Source: Deltaproteobacteria bacterium (GTDB lineage Bacteria; Myxococcota_A; UBA9160; UBA4427). From it: a stretch of 43,239 nucleotides of DNA. Both the position numbers and the translations under genes were made by a program. Below the pieces are notes generated by a model, which saw nothing but the letters and a program-made list of their open reading frames with translations, ran no database searches and was not told the origin of the DNA. The stretch covers positions 1-43,239 of the forward strand of contig JAFDEK010000021.1 of assembly GCA_019310385.1 (NCBI GenBank). The letters run 5' to 3'. This document shows, one piece after another, positions 23,391-32,726 of this stretch (positions are counted from its first letter, which is position 1; each line of letters begins with the position of its first letter).

Positions 23391-23810
23391 ATGGTCGAAT
23401 TCCCGACGGCAGGGCTCATGAACGACGATCCCCGGAAGCTCTCGGCGCTCATCACGCGCGTTGCCGACCTGGCCGAGAACCACTCGGTGGGGTCGATGAT
23501 TCTCGGCCTCGTTGCGGAGGAGGGGGACCAGACCTTTCCGGAGTTCGCCGACTTCCTGCAGGCCGCCCTTCGCGTCGAGGACGGGATCTTCCGCATGACG
23601 CGGGAGCGGGTTCTGCTGCACCTGACCGATCTCGACCCTACCCGCGCAAGGGTGGTGTTCGGCCGCATTCTCGACGACTTCCAGGACGAGTTCCCCGCCA
23701 TGAGCGAGCCGGCCTTCCAGGTCCACTACTTCGAGGTGAAGCCCGGAACCAAGGAGCTTCGCACCAAGGACATCCTCACGGAAGTCTTCCCGCCGCGCCT
23801 GCTCCACTGA
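23391..23810 (+). CDS. Small protein of unknown function, possibly degenerate GGDEF-like
   Basis: A 139-residue protein. I do not recognise a named family. The pattern RVEDGIFRMTRERVLLHLTDLDPTRA-like, a charged turn then a hydrophobic strand, then a helix FGRILDDF, resembles the central part of a GGDEF/nucleotidyl-cyclase fold, with the GGDEF residues absent. If so it would be catalytically dead; this is inference. The start could be the ATG at 23391 or at 23418; neither has a strong ribosome site. It precedes the DUF1329 gene by 122 bases. Confidence 0.55.
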   Translation: MVEFPTAGLMNDDPRKLSALITRVADLAENHSVGSMILGLVAEEGDQTFPEFADFLQAALRVEDGIFRMTRERVLLHLTDLDPTRARVVFGRILDDFQDEFPAMSEPAFQVHYFEVKPGTKELRTKDILTEVFPPRLLH

Positions 23811-23932
23811 GCGCCGTGTGGGGCCGGGATATCGCCGGATCGAGCCGGGGCGCGAGACCGTGGCGCGGCAGGCTCTTTCCCCCGCCGCCATCCTGTCCGA
23901 GAATCCCCCGCCGAAGGCTGCGGAAGGGATCC

Positions 23933-25273
23933 ATGAATCGAAATTGGGCAGTCGTGATGTGCTGCGTGACCGCGGTGGCGGCCTCCGGGCCGGCCGCGGC
24001 GGAATCGGCCGTGCGCCTGCCGGGCGCCGCGGGCGCATTCCCCTACGCGGCGGGCCAGGTGATCGGCCAGCAGGAGGCCGAGGCCCTGCGTGACTGGCTG
24101 CCGGCGCCCTTCTGGGCCGAGCGCCGCTTCTTCTTTCACGCAGACATGCAGATGGAGATCGGGCCAGCTCAGCGCGACTACGGGCCGCCGCCCGTCTACA
24201 CCGAGGCCACCGCACGCAACCGGGGCAAGGCCCGCCTGGGCGCAGATTCCAGTCTCGCGGGCTATGAATCGGGCCAGCCCTTCCCCATGGCGGAGATCGA
24301 CTGCAAGGGAGATCCCGGCGCCGGCGCCAAGATCATCTGGAACTTCGTGCACCGCTGGCAGGGCTTCGGGGCGAAGTCGCGCTTCCGCTACAGCTACATC
24401 GATCGCGGCGAGGTGCTGCCGCTCCACTACGAGGGCGAGACGGCGGCGTGGATCCTCAAGCATCGCCCCGAGCCCCAGTACCGCGAGACCGGCGGTGACG
24501 TATTCAAGGGAGAGCAGCGCTTCCAGGTGGTGGGCTTCGACGTCGAGAAGCCCATCCAGGCGGCCGGGACCCGCACCCTCACCTTTCGCTACGAGCAGTC
24601 CTACGCACCCCTGGACACGGCGATCCCCGAAGACACCTGGCTCTACGCGCGCCAGGTCCGGCGGGTGCGCAAGGTCTCCCAGTCCCAGCGCAGCAGTGCG
24701 GTGGCGGGCACCGACTTCACCTTCGACGACCTCTTCAGCTTCTCGGGCCTGCCGCTCCAGTACGCGTGGCGCTGCCTGGGCGAGGTGCAGCTGCTCGCGC
24801 CCATGAACACGACGAAGCTCGGCTTCCCCTACGAGGCGAAGACGGCCGATTTCGGGCCCTCGGAGCTCTCCTATGCGAACGACCGCTGGGAGCTGCGCGA
24901 CGCCGTCCGGATCGAGATGGTCCCGAAGGGCGACGACCATCCCTATAGCCGCAAGGAGATCTGGATCGATCGCCAGACCCTCCAGCCCCTCTACTCCGCG
25001 GCTTACGATCAGGCGGGCGCGCTCTGGAAGATCATCACCCACAACCATCGCTGGAGTGAAGACGACCTGGGAGGCATCGAGGCCCGGCAGTGGTATCCGG
25101 GTTGGGAGGGCGTCCCCGAGCCGCGCGATCTGCGGGTGGTCTCCGACGCCATCGTCAACGTGCAGACCGGGACGGGGAACCGGCTCGAGTTCTGGGAGTC
25201 CCACGGCACGCCCCCGACGCTGCGCAGCCTGTCGCGCTTCACCGACGTCCAGCGCCTGCGTCGCGGGCGCTGA
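23933..25273 (+). CDS. DUF1329 outer-membrane/periplasmic protein
   Basis: A 446-residue exported protein with a signal peptide (MNRNWAVVMCC..., cleavage near AAAES, about residue 24). The body matches the DUF1329 family: a LolA/LolB-like beta-rich fold with YDYGxxxx-type aromatic strands, the segment TWLYARQVRRVRKVSQ and RKEIWIDRQTLQPLY near the C-terminus. DUF1329 proteins occur beside RND/MMPL exporters and with sterol or lipid catabolism genes, and probably bind or carry hydrophobic molecules. No exporter is adjacent here. GGAAGGGA precedes the ATG. A membrane-anchored SGNH hydrolase follows after 23 bases, suggesting one transcript. Confidence 0.88.
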   Translation: MNRNWAVVMCCVTAVAASGPAAAESAVRLPGAAGAFPYAAGQVIGQQEAEALRDWLPAPFWAERRFFFHADMQMEIGPAQRDYGPPPVYTEATARNRGKARLGADSSLAGYESGQPFPMAEIDCKGDPGAGAKIIWNFVHRWQGFGAKSRFRYSYIDRGEVLPLHYEGETAAWILKHRPEPQYRETGGDVFKGEQRFQVVGFDVEKPIQAAGTRTLTFRYEQSYAPLDTAIPEDTWLYARQVRRVRKVSQSQRSSAVAGTDFTFDDLFSFSGLPLQYAWRCLGEVQLLAPMNTTKLGFPYEAKTADFGPSELSYANDRWELRDAVRIEMVPKGDDHPYSRKEIWIDRQTLQPLYSAAYDQAGALWKIITHNHRWSEDDLGGIEARQWYPGWEGVPEPRDLRVVSDAIVNVQTGTGNRLEFWESHGTPPTLRSLSRFTDVQRLRRGR

Positions 25274-25296
25274 GCGCCTCCGGACCGAAGAGGCAG

Positions 25297-26541
25297 ATGG
25301 CCGTCCCGCAGCGAAAGCCGAGCGGCAAGGTCTGGCTGGGGCGGCTGGCGTTGGTCGTGCTCTCGCCGCTGCTCCTCTTCGCCCTGCTCGAGGCCGCGGG
25401 CTGGCTGTTCGGCGTCCCCCTGCGCTTCGACAACGAGACCTACCAGAGCCGCCACGAGATGCGGATCTGCCGCTTCGAGCCTCAGCACCTCGAAGACTAC
25501 TGCTCGCCGGAGCTCTTCGAGCCCAAGGGCGAAACGACCTCGGTCTTCGTCTTCGGTGGCAGCAGCGTGGAGGGGCATCCCAAGGGCGTGACGCTGCCCT
25601 TTCCCTATTACCTGCGCGGGGCGCTCGAGAAGCGCCACCCGGGCGAGTACTCGGTCCACAACCTGGGCCATGCCTGCAAGGACTCGATCTTCCTGCGCAG
25701 CTGCTTCGAGCGGGTGGTTGCGGCCCGGCCCGACGTCATCGTGATCTACGCGGGGCACAATGACTTCGGGGCCATGATGGAGGCGATTCCCCAGATCCCC
25801 ATGCTCATCGAGCGCCACCCCTGGATCGTCGATCTCGAGTACGCCCTGGCGCGCACCCGCGCCTACTCGCTGCTCCTGCACCTTGCGGCGGCTGCCGGCA
25901 AGGAGATCGACACGCCCTGGCAGCGGCTGCCCGATCCCCAGTTCGAGCGCTCCAAGCGCATCGTGCTCCATGAGTACGCGGCCAACATCGATGCCGTGGT
26001 CGAGCGGGCCGGACGCGAGGGGATTCGAGTCATCCTCGTCACCCTGGTGAGCAACCTCCACGAGAGCCCACTGCGCTACGACTGGTGGGGTGTAGGGGCC
26101 TACACGGCCGAATCGGGCGAGCTTCCCGACTTCTTGCAGCCCTGGTGGTCCCACTACTCGGCCGGCATGGAGCATTGGCGGGCCCAGCGCTTCGAGCCCG
26201 CGCTGGCGTCCTTCGCCGAGGCCCGCGACCACTTCCTCAAGTCCCGTGCGCCCAGCGAGCTCAACGAGGGGCTGCGGGCCGTAGCCGCCGTCAACGATCA
26301 CGTCCAGCTGGTGGACTTCGAGCGCATCCTCCACGGCGCCGCTGTCGAAGAGGGCATCGGCTGTAACTTCTTCGGGTCGGGCGACTTCAGCGGTCGCGAG
26401 CTCGGCCAGGGCAAGCGCGGCATGGACCCGAAGGTCACGCCCGAGGGCGACGACCCCTGGTGCGACCAGTTCCATCCCAATCCCCGCACCCAGCGCATGA
26501 TCGCGGAGGCGCTGCTGCCGGCGGTGCTGTCGCTGCGCTGA
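25297..26541 (+). CDS. Membrane-anchored SGNH/GDSL hydrolase
   Basis: A 414-residue protein with one N-terminal membrane anchor (about 14-38) and a periplasmic SGNH fold. Block I is VFGGSSVEG (catalytic Ser about 89), block III is YAGHNDFGAM with the GxND residues, and block V is DQFHPN, giving the Asp and His of the triad. A middle segment, WRAQRFEPALASFAEARDHF, looks like one TPR repeat. The group resembles anchored acetyl-transferring or esterase proteins acting on envelope polysaccharides. AGAGG precedes the ATG; DUF1329 ends 23 bases upstream. Substrate unknown. Confidence 0.82.
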   Translation: MAVPQRKPSGKVWLGRLALVVLSPLLLFALLEAAGWLFGVPLRFDNETYQSRHEMRICRFEPQHLEDYCSPELFEPKGETTSVFVFGGSSVEGHPKGVTLPFPYYLRGALEKRHPGEYSVHNLGHACKDSIFLRSCFERVVAARPDVIVIYAGHNDFGAMMEAIPQIPMLIERHPWIVDLEYALARTRAYSLLLHLAAAAGKEIDTPWQRLPDPQFERSKRIVLHEYAANIDAVVERAGREGIRVILVTLVSNLHESPLRYDWWGVGAYTAESGELPDFLQPWWSHYSAGMEHWRAQRFEPALASFAEARDHFLKSRAPSELNEGLRAVAAVNDHVQLVDFERILHGAAVEEGIGCNFFGSGDFSGRELGQGKRGMDPKVTPEGDDPWCDQFHPNPRTQRMIAEALLPAVLSLR

Positions 26542-26613
26542 TCGGGCATAGGCTGGGAGATTCGAGAGGAGGGGGGAAGCAGCTACCCATGGTCTCCCGC
26601 CAACGTCGCGACG

Positions 26614-27480
26614 TCAGGGACCCTCTACCTGTTGGAGCCGCATCATCGCCTGGGCGTACCGTCGGCCGAGCTCTCTTTGCGCCGCCGCGGTGAAGTGCAC
26701 TCGGTCCGACTCCCGCGGAAGGTCGTCTGTGCTCACCACCGCGACGCCCGGCAGGCGTCCCGGCATTGCGACAATGGCGTCGTTCACGGATCGCGCATTG
26801 GGGAAGATCTTCTTGTTGGCGATGAGGTCCTTTCCGAGCTCGCCAATCACGACGGGGAGGGCTCCGACCCCCAGATCCTCTCGCAGATGGATGATCATCT
26901 CCCTGAGTCTCCTCCCGTAGGATTCGACCTCTTCTGGCTTTGCGAGGCTCGACGCGTCATTCTCGCCCTGGTGCCACAGCACCCCTTTCAGCACGCCGTC
27001 TTGCCTCCCGGCGCGGGCGCGCGCCAGGGCGCGATGGTACAGACTGCCGCCGCGCTCCCAGCTCTTCAGGTTCGAATTCGCCACCGCGCAGGGGATGAGA
27101 CCGATCGACACACTCGCATCCACGTGCTCGAGCATGCGTCGCGCGAAGGGAAGGCCGGGTCCCACCCCGAAGCTCAAGCCGCCAACGGGAGAGTGGAGGG
27201 GATTGCGCGCCTCGGACCAGACACCGGGATGGGTCAAGGATCGAATGCGCGGGTTCGTGCCCTGATCCGCCCCGTCGAGCCGGCCTCCGCCCACCATGTT
27301 GGACTGTCCCATCAGTAGATAGACATCCAGCTGGGCTTGCGCGTTTGCTCCGCTCGAGCCTTCGAGTTCGGGTGGGGCGGCGTGCACGGCGTCGGCGAAG
27401 AGCAGGCAGGTGGCGGTTGCCCATGGCACCATCGGTAGGGAAAGAACGAGCGCGATGAGTAGCCTTGGCTGTGACAGCAT
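26614..27480 (-). CDS. Secreted carbohydrate esterase, SASA (sialate O-acetylesterase-like) domain
   Basis: A 288-residue exported esterase. The ATG at 27480 is preceded by GAGGAAGG, a strong ribosome site, and starts a signal peptide (about 1-34, ending AVHAA). Catalytic motifs of the SASA/CE6 type are complete: MGQSNMVGG (Ser60), WHQGEND and DRVHF (Asp259, His262). Such enzymes remove acetyl groups from plant or microbial polysaccharides, or from sialic acids. It lies downstream of the sulfatase-fold gene on the same strand (74-base gap), so both may act on an external polymer. Confidence 0.9.
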   Translation of the reverse strand: MLSQPRLLIALVLSLPMVPWATATCLLFADAVHAAPPELEGSSGANAQAQLDVYLLMGQSNMVGGGRLDGADQGTNPRIRSLTHPGVWSEARNPLHSPVGGLSFGVGPGLPFARRMLEHVDASVSIGLIPCAVANSNLKSWERGGSLYHRALARARAGRQDGVLKGVLWHQGENDASSLAKPEEVESYGRRLREMIIHLREDLGVGALPVVIGELGKDLIANKKIFPNARSVNDAIVAMPGRLPGVAVVSTDDLPRESDRVHFTAAAQRELGRRYAQAMMRLQQVEGP

Positions 27481-27554
27481 TGCCTTCCTCGCAGATCCGA
27501 GCGGCTCGACGTGATGGGTTGATCGCCGATCCACGACTCGTCAGTGGATCGATC

Positions 27555-29306
27555 TCAGTCGATGTACCCGATCGCCCGCAGCTCTTCCTCCATCTTGCGG
27601 GCCTCCTCGGGGCTCATGGGCGGCTGCGTTGCCCCGCTCTGGAGTGCCGGTGAGTTCGCCCGTGCGAGCGCTGCGAGGTAGCCCGTGGTTACAGGATACT
27701 GGTCGCTCTTGTCGCTGTCCTCGGTGGGATCCGTGGGAAGATGGAAGAGCTTCTCCCCCTTCCGGTTCATGATCAACTTCCATTCTCCCTGGCGAACGTA
27801 CCAACCGTGGATCTCGAGGGTCTTCGGCCTCATCAGCTCTCCGTAGGCCGTTGCTGGGGTCGTGCAAGCGCGGGGCTCGAGCATGCTGTGTCCTACGAGC
27901 CCATCGGGCTTGGGAATGCCCGCGATGTCGAGGATCGTCGGCCCGAGGTCCATGAGCGAGACGACGTCCGCGATGCGCCGGGGCGGCTCCCCGGGAAGAT
28001 CCATGATCAGCGGGATGTGGACCAGCTCCTCGAACAGGCTATGGCCGTGCAGAATGTGCCCCCGTTCACCCAGAGGTTCTCCGTGGTCAGAGGTGACGAT
28101 GATCGCCGTGTCGTGGGCCAGCTGCATGTTCCGCAATCGCGCGAGCAGGCGCCCGATCTCGTGATCCTGGTAGGCGAGGCGCCCGTCGTAGCGGTCGCTC
28201 AGCTTGGTCGAGACCGGTTTGTGGGCAAGCCCCACGGGCCCGGGCACCGGAGCTTCCCCGACGAACTTCTGCTCCCAGGGCTCGGGGGCGGGGTGGGGGC
28301 CGTGCACGTCCATGGACTGGAGATAGAGAAAGAAGGGCGCGGCGGCGTGCTTCCTGACCCAGTGCAGCGCGGAACGGTGGAGCGTCGAGGCCGCAACGAA
28401 GCCCTGCTTCGGACTCTTCCCTGTCATGGGAAACGCGCGATAGACGTCGAAGCCGCGTTCATGGTGTGTGGTGATGCTCTTGACGAGGGAGTTGGCCTGA
28501 AACGCCGCCGTCGCGTAGCCGGCCTTGCGGAAGGACTCGGTGAGCGTCTCCGGAACGATTTCTCCGGGTGTCAGACGGCCGTTGAGGGCGGAGGGGAAGC
28601 GGGAGCCGAAGAGCGACGTGACCGACGGGAGTGTGTAGGAGCCGGGTGAGTACGCGTTCGTGAAGACGATGCTCCGAGCCGCGAGGGCGTCCATCCGGGG
28701 CGAGGTCTTTCTCGCGTAACCCTGGAAGCTGAGCCGGTCCGCCCGCAGGGTGTCGATGAGATAGAGAACCACGTTGAGCGGACGCTTCTCGCGGGCCGGG
28801 CCGAGCTCGAGGATGGATGCAGCTTCGGCACAGGTGCCGATGACGCGAGGGTGCTCCCAGGTGAGAGTCGCCGACCCGCGATTGACGAAGCGAAGCTTGA
28901 TGGGGCGTCCGCTGAAGGGCTCCAGTGAAGCCTGCCATTCATCCGCCTTCCGCTCGCCCACCAGGGTCTTCGAGCCGTCGTCGGAGACGACTTCTACCGA
29001 GAACTGCGAGCTGGGCGTCGACTGCGCTATGCCCGCGACGAGCCGACTCCGTGGAGGCGCCAGGAGAAAAATCTCCACGGCGCCCGCGCCCGCCTGCACC
29101 AGGTGCTTGCTCTCTGCGGATGACGTCGTCCGGAGGGGCATGCGATCGCCCGCGACGAGGTCCGATCCGAGCTCGAGCAGCTCGATCACGGTCTCGCTCG
29201 CCCGGCCCGGCTCCGCTGCGCCCGCTTCGGGTGCTGCTTCCCCTCCTGCCGAGCAGAGCCCCAGGAGACAGAGGGTGGGGATCGCCAGAGCTCGCGGCGG
29301 CGTCAT
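27555..29306 (-). CDS. Sulfatase-fold (alkaline phosphatase superfamily) secreted protein
   Basis: A 583-residue exported protein. A signal peptide (about 1-25) is followed by an N-terminal beta domain (about 40-155), then a sulfatase fold. Metal ligands are visible: Asp185 (YLIDTLRADRL) and the C-terminal SDHG motif in IVTSDHGEPLGERG. The sulfatase signature C/S-x-P-S-R is replaced by TLPSV (Thr225 to Val229), so no formylglycine can form. This points to a phosphoesterase, phosphotransferase or altered hydrolase rather than a true sulfatase. GGGAGGG precedes the ATG. The C-terminus has an acidic helix (EEARKMEEELRAIGYID) common in the relatives. Substrate unknown. Confidence 0.85.
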   Translation of the reverse strand: MTPPRALAIPTLCLLGLCSAGGEAAPEAGAAEPGRASETVIELLELGSDLVAGDRMPLRTTSSAESKHLVQAGAGAVEIFLLAPPRSRLVAGIAQSTPSSQFSVEVVSDDGSKTLVGERKADEWQASLEPFSGRPIKLRFVNRGSATLTWEHPRVIGTCAEAASILELGPAREKRPLNVVLYLIDTLRADRLSFQGYARKTSPRMDALAARSIVFTNAYSPGSYTLPSVTSLFGSRFPSALNGRLTPGEIVPETLTESFRKAGYATAAFQANSLVKSITTHHERGFDVYRAFPMTGKSPKQGFVAASTLHRSALHWVRKHAAAPFFLYLQSMDVHGPHPAPEPWEQKFVGEAPVPGPVGLAHKPVSTKLSDRYDGRLAYQDHEIGRLLARLRNMQLAHDTAIIVTSDHGEPLGERGHILHGHSLFEELVHIPLIMDLPGEPPRRIADVVSLMDLGPTILDIAGIPKPDGLVGHSMLEPRACTTPATAYGELMRPKTLEIHGWYVRQGEWKLIMNRKGEKLFHLPTDPTEDSDKSDQYPVTTGYLAALARANSPALQSGATQPPMSPEEARKMEEELRAIGYID

Positions 29307-29377
29307 TCACAGCCCTCCCGTCACCTGCAGCATCCCACCAACCTGATCGAATGCGCGGATTTTCCTGGGACAGGGCA

Positions 29378-30148
29378 CTAGCGCGGCGCCATGCGCAACG
29401 CCCCGTCCAGGCGGATCACTTCGCCGTTGAGCATGGTGTTCTCGGCGATGTGACACGCGAGGCGCGCGTACTCGTCGGGCTCGCCCAGGCGTGAGGGGAA
29501 GGGGATGCTGGCGCCCAGGGCCTCCCGGGCCGGCTCGGGGAGGCTCATGAGTAGCGGCGTGGCGAAGAGTCCGGGCGCGATGGTGCAGACACGAATCCCC
29601 AGCTTGGAGAGGTCGCGCGCGATGGGGAGGGTCATGCCCACGATGCCGCCCTTGGAGGCCGAGTAGGCGGCCTGTCCGATCTGGCCTTCGTAGGCCGCGA
29701 TGGAGGCGGTGTTGACCACGACACCGCGCTCGCCGGCCGCGTCGGGTTCGTTGCCGGCCATGCGCGCGGCCGAGAGGCGCAGGACGTTGAAGGTGCCCAG
29801 CAGGTTCACCTCGAGCACCTTGCGGAAGGCGCCGAGGTGATGGGGCTCGTTCTCCTTGCCGACGGTGCGCGACGCCCAGCCGATGCCCGCGCAGTTGACG
29901 TTGAGGCGCAGTCCGCCGAAGGCCTCCCGCGCCTGGTCCAGGGCCCGGGTGACCTGTTCTTCGTCACTCACGTCGGCTTCGCAGAAGAGGGCACCGTCGC
30001 CGAGGCTGGCCGCGACCTCGGCTCCCTGCGAGTGTCCCAGATCGAGGATCGCCACCTTCGCGCCGCGCTCCGCCAGCGCCCGAGCCGTAGCCTCGCCCAG
30101 GCCCGATGCGCCCCCGGTCACCACCGCGCCTGCTCCGCGTATCTCCAT
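29378..30148 (-). CDS. SDR, 3-hydroxyacyl-CoA dehydrogenase type 2 (HSD10-like)
   Basis: A 256-residue SDR. The cofactor motif TGGASGLG is at 11-18, with Asp36 (ILDLG) favouring NAD. The catalytic set is Ser149, Tyr162 and Lys166 (YSASKGG). The long loop with [12 protein letters not shown] and the C-terminus [16 protein letters not shown] are near-identical to the HSD17B10/2-methyl-3-hydroxybutyryl-CoA dehydrogenase family. It oxidises short or branched 3-hydroxyacyl-CoA, with known activity on steroids in relatives. GGAGGAG lies 9 bases before the ATG. It stands alone, 150 bases downstream of the class IV aminotransferase on the same strand. Confidence 0.93.
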   Translation of the reverse strand: MEIRGAGAVVTGGASGLGEATARALAERGAKVAILDLGHSQGAEVAASLGDGALFCEADVSDEEQVTRALDQAREAFGGLRLNVNCAGIGWASRTVGKENEPHHLGAFRKVLEVNLLGTFNVLRLSAARMAGNEPDAAGERGVVVNTASIAAYEGQIGQAAYSASKGGIVGMTLPIARDLSKLGIRVCTIAPGLFATPLLMSLPEPAREALGASIPFPSRLGEPDEYARLACHIAENTMLNGEVIRLDGALRMAPR

Positions 30149-30298
30149 CTTGCTGTCTCCTCCCCGGTGAATCGTGTGGCGGGGAAGAGTAGTGCAAGAG
30201 GTGAGGGCGCGAGTAAACCGCGTGGGCTGTGCGCCCGGGCGCGAAGGCAGGGCAATCGCCGCGGGGCGGGGCTGGCCCGGCCGGCGGTCAGCATCCTG

Positions 30299-31099
30299 CT
30301 AAGCCCGGGAGAGGAAGTCGTCGAGTTGCCGGGCCCAGGAGCCCGGCTCGCCGGTGCCCACGCGGTGGCCGTCCAGGGAGACGATGGCGCGGGCGCCGCG
30401 CACCGCGTTGACGGCGATGATCTCCCGCAGCTCCCCCAGCCGCTCTCCGCGCAGCTTCCGGGTGCGAAGCTCGGGGAAGCCCCCGCGGATCGCCGCCAGG
30501 GCGATTCCCGCGACGGCGCCGAGGGTGAGGTCCGGCGTCCAGAGCTGCCCCTCAGCGTCGATGACCAGGAGATTCGAGCGCGCGCCCTCGACGAGGCTCC
30601 CGGCGTCGTCGAGGAGCAGCACCTCGTCGACTTCCTCGCGCTGCGCCAATGCGCGAGCGCGCTCGTAGAGCTCTTCGCCCAGCAGCTTGGCCCCCGGCCA
30701 GGGGCTCGGGCCGCCATGGGGAAAGGGTGCGATGCAGGCGGTCCAGGTGGCCTGGCCCGGGCCCAGGTCGCGCGGGACGCCGCGCAGCTGCGCCGCGCCG
30801 CCGGCGCCCGCCCGGGCTTCGACGCGAATCACGCCCTCGCCGGCACCAAAGGCATGGCGGCCGAGGGTCGAGAAGAGCTCGGGGAGGGTGTCCGCCGGGA
30901 TCTCGCCGATGCCGAGGGCCAGGGCGTCGCGCGCGAGCCTGCGTGCGTGGGCGGCCGCGTGACGCGCGGTCCCGGCGCGTACGCGCGCCGTTGTGTAGCA
31001 GCCAGGATCGCGGGCCTGCCGGGGGTCACCCGCGGCAGGGGCCTCGCCAGCCGGCACCAGCCGCCCGTCGAGCCAGTGCTCCGAGAGGCGCGGCGACAC
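30299..31099 (-). CDS. Class IV aminotransferase / aminodeoxychorismate lyase-like
   Basis: A 266-residue fold-type IV PLP enzyme. The Schiff-base lysine is Lys138 (GAKLLGEELYERARA). Glu171 in LLDDAGSLVEGARSNLLV is the PLP-N1 partner and part of the class IV signature. Size fits PabC (4-amino-4-deoxychorismate lyase) or short D-amino acid/branched-chain aminotransferases; sequence cannot separate these securely. The start is a GTG at 31099, with only AGGG near it. It begins 26 bases after the citrate synthase stop, so it is probably co-transcribed with gltA. Confidence 0.8.
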   Translation of the reverse strand: MSPRLSEHWLDGRLVPAGEAPAAGDPRQARDPGCYTTARVRAGTARHAAAHARRLARDALALGIGEIPADTLPELFSTLGRHAFGAGEGVIRVEARAGAGGAAQLRGVPRDLGPGQATWTACIAPFPHGGPSPWPGAKLLGEELYERARALAQREEVDEVLLLDDAGSLVEGARSNLLVIDAEGQLWTPDLTLGAVAGIALAAIRGGFPELRTRKLRGERLGELREIIAVNAVRGARAIVSLDGHRVGTGEPGSWARQLDDFLSRA

Positions 31100-31125
31100 G
31101 TGCCCTGCGAACTGCCGCTGCGGGA

Positions 31126-32412
31126 CTAGCGCTTTTCCAGGGGCGTGTAGGGGCGCACCGTATTGCCGATGTACACCTGTCGCGGCCGGCCGATCTTGAA
31201 GGTTTCGTCCCGATGCAGCTCGGCCCAGTGGGCGATCCAGCCGGGCAGCCGCCCCATGGCGAAGAGTGCCGTGAACATGTTCGACGGGGTGCCGATGGCG
31301 TTGTAGATCACGCCGGAATAGAAGTCGACGTTGGGGTAGAGGTTGCGCTCGATGAAGTAGTCGTCCTTGAGCGCGATCTCCTCGAGCTCCACCGCGATCT
31401 CCAGCAGCTTGCTGTGGACGCCCATCTTGTTGAGCACCTCGAAGCAGGCCTTCTTGATGATCTTGGCCCGGGGGTCGAAGTTCTTGTAGACCCGGTGCCC
31501 GAAGCCCATGAGGCGCGAGGTGTCGTCCTTGCTCTTCGCCCTTTCGACGAAGTCCCTGCCGGTCAAGCCCTCGTCGCGGATCTGCGCCAGCATCTCGATC
31601 ACCGCCTGGTTGGCGCCGCCGTGGAGCGGACCCCAGAGCGCGTTGATGCCGGCGGAGACCGTGGCGAAGAGGTTCACCATGGATGAGCCCACCAGCCGCA
31701 CCGTGCTGGTCGAGCAGTTCTGCTCGTGGTCGGCGTGGAGGATGAGCAGCAGGTCGATGGCCTTCTCGATGACCGGATCGACCTCGTAGTCCTCGCAGGG
31801 GTTGCTGAACATCATGTGGAGGAAGCTGCCCGGATAGCTCAGGGAGTTCCTGGGGTACATGAAGGGCTGCCCGATGGAGTGTTTGTAGGCGAAGGCGGCC
31901 AGGGTGGGGAGCTTCGCGATCATCCGGTGGATCGAGATCTCGATGTGCCGGTCGTCCCGCGGATCGAGGGAATCCGGGTAGAAGGTCGAGAGCGCGCCCA
32001 CGGCCGCCGAGCAGGCCGCCATGGGGTGGGCGTCCTTGGGCAGGGCGCCGTAGAAGGCCTTCATGTCCTCGTGGATCATGGTGTGGCGGCGGATCGACTC
32101 GCGGAAGCTGTGGAACTCCTCCTTCTTGGGGAGTTCGCCCTCGATGAGCAGGTGGGCGATCTCGAGGAAGGTGCTCTTGCCGGCCAGATCTTCGATGGGG
32201 ATTCCGCGGTAGCGGAGGATGCCCTTCTCGCCGTCGATGAAGGTGATCGCGCTGCTGCAGGAGCCCGTGTTCGCGTAGCCCGGGTCGAGGGTGATGTACC
32301 CGGTCTCGCCGCGGAGCTTGGAGATGTCGAGGGCCCGCTCCCCCTCCGTACCTACGACAATGGGAAGCTCGACAGTCTTGTCTCCCAGGCGTAGCTCTGC
32401 CTTCTCAGTCAT
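31126..32412 (-). CDS. gltA: Citrate synthase (type I)
   Basis: A 428-residue hexameric-type citrate synthase, the first step of the TCA cycle (oxaloacetate plus acetyl-CoA). The catalytic residues fall at the E. coli positions, shifted by at most one: His264 (LHGGANQ), His306 (FGHRVYK) and Asp363 (VDFYSG). The N-terminal domain typical of the Gram-negative NADH-sensitive type is present (GSCSSAITFIDGEKGILRYRG). AAGGAG lies before the ATG. The 314-base gap upstream contains seven 11-base repeats. Confidence 0.97.
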   Translation of the reverse strand: MTEKAELRLGDKTVELPIVVGTEGERALDISKLRGETGYITLDPGYANTGSCSSAITFIDGEKGILRYRGIPIEDLAGKSTFLEIAHLLIEGELPKKEEFHSFRESIRRHTMIHEDMKAFYGALPKDAHPMAACSAAVGALSTFYPDSLDPRDDRHIEISIHRMIAKLPTLAAFAYKHSIGQPFMYPRNSLSYPGSFLHMMFSNPCEDYEVDPVIEKAIDLLLILHADHEQNCSTSTVRLVGSSMVNLFATVSAGINALWGPLHGGANQAVIEMLAQIRDEGLTGRDFVERAKSKDDTSRLMGFGHRVYKNFDPRAKIIKKACFEVLNKMGVHSKLLEIAVELEEIALKDDYFIERNLYPNVDFYSGVIYNAIGTPSNMFTALFAMGRLPGWIAHWAELHRDETFKIGRPRQVYIGNTVRPYTPLEKR

Positions 32413-32726
32413 GGCTGCTCCTTCCGTCTCGTGGTGTCGGCTCGCGACGCCGCCCGGTGGGCTCGCGACAGCCGCGATGGCTCGACAGATCCTGTCCGCG
32501 GTGGAGCGACTGCCCTGGACACTGGCGACCGCTCGCTGGCCCCGAGGGCGCCACCCGCGACTGTCTCGCGACTTTCTCGCGATTACCCCGCGACTCTCCC
32601 GTGACTGTCCCCGCGACTATCCCGTGACGCTGCGTGGTGATCGGCTGCCCACTGGGTCTGACTCCCGGTCCGCTGCATCCTAGCTCAGAAGCCCCTATGC
32701 TGATAGGGCCGCGGGTACTAGCGGGC
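32413..32726. other. Gap upstream of gltA holding an 11-base repeat array
   Basis: 314 bases between the GT39 stop and gltA, both on the minus strand. No gene is visible. The main content is the array at 32556-32633; the 140 bases next to gltA should contain its promoter and leader, but I see no convincing -35/-10. Confidence 0.5.
32556..32633. repeat. Seven 11-base tandem repeats upstream of gltA
   Basis: Seven units with consensus CGCGACTNTCC start at 32556, 32567, 32578, 32589, 32600, 32612 and 32623, with a single extra C at 32611. The array lies 144-221 bases upstream of the gltA start. Eleven bases is close to one helical turn, so the copies would face the same side of the DNA. Confidence 0.88.
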
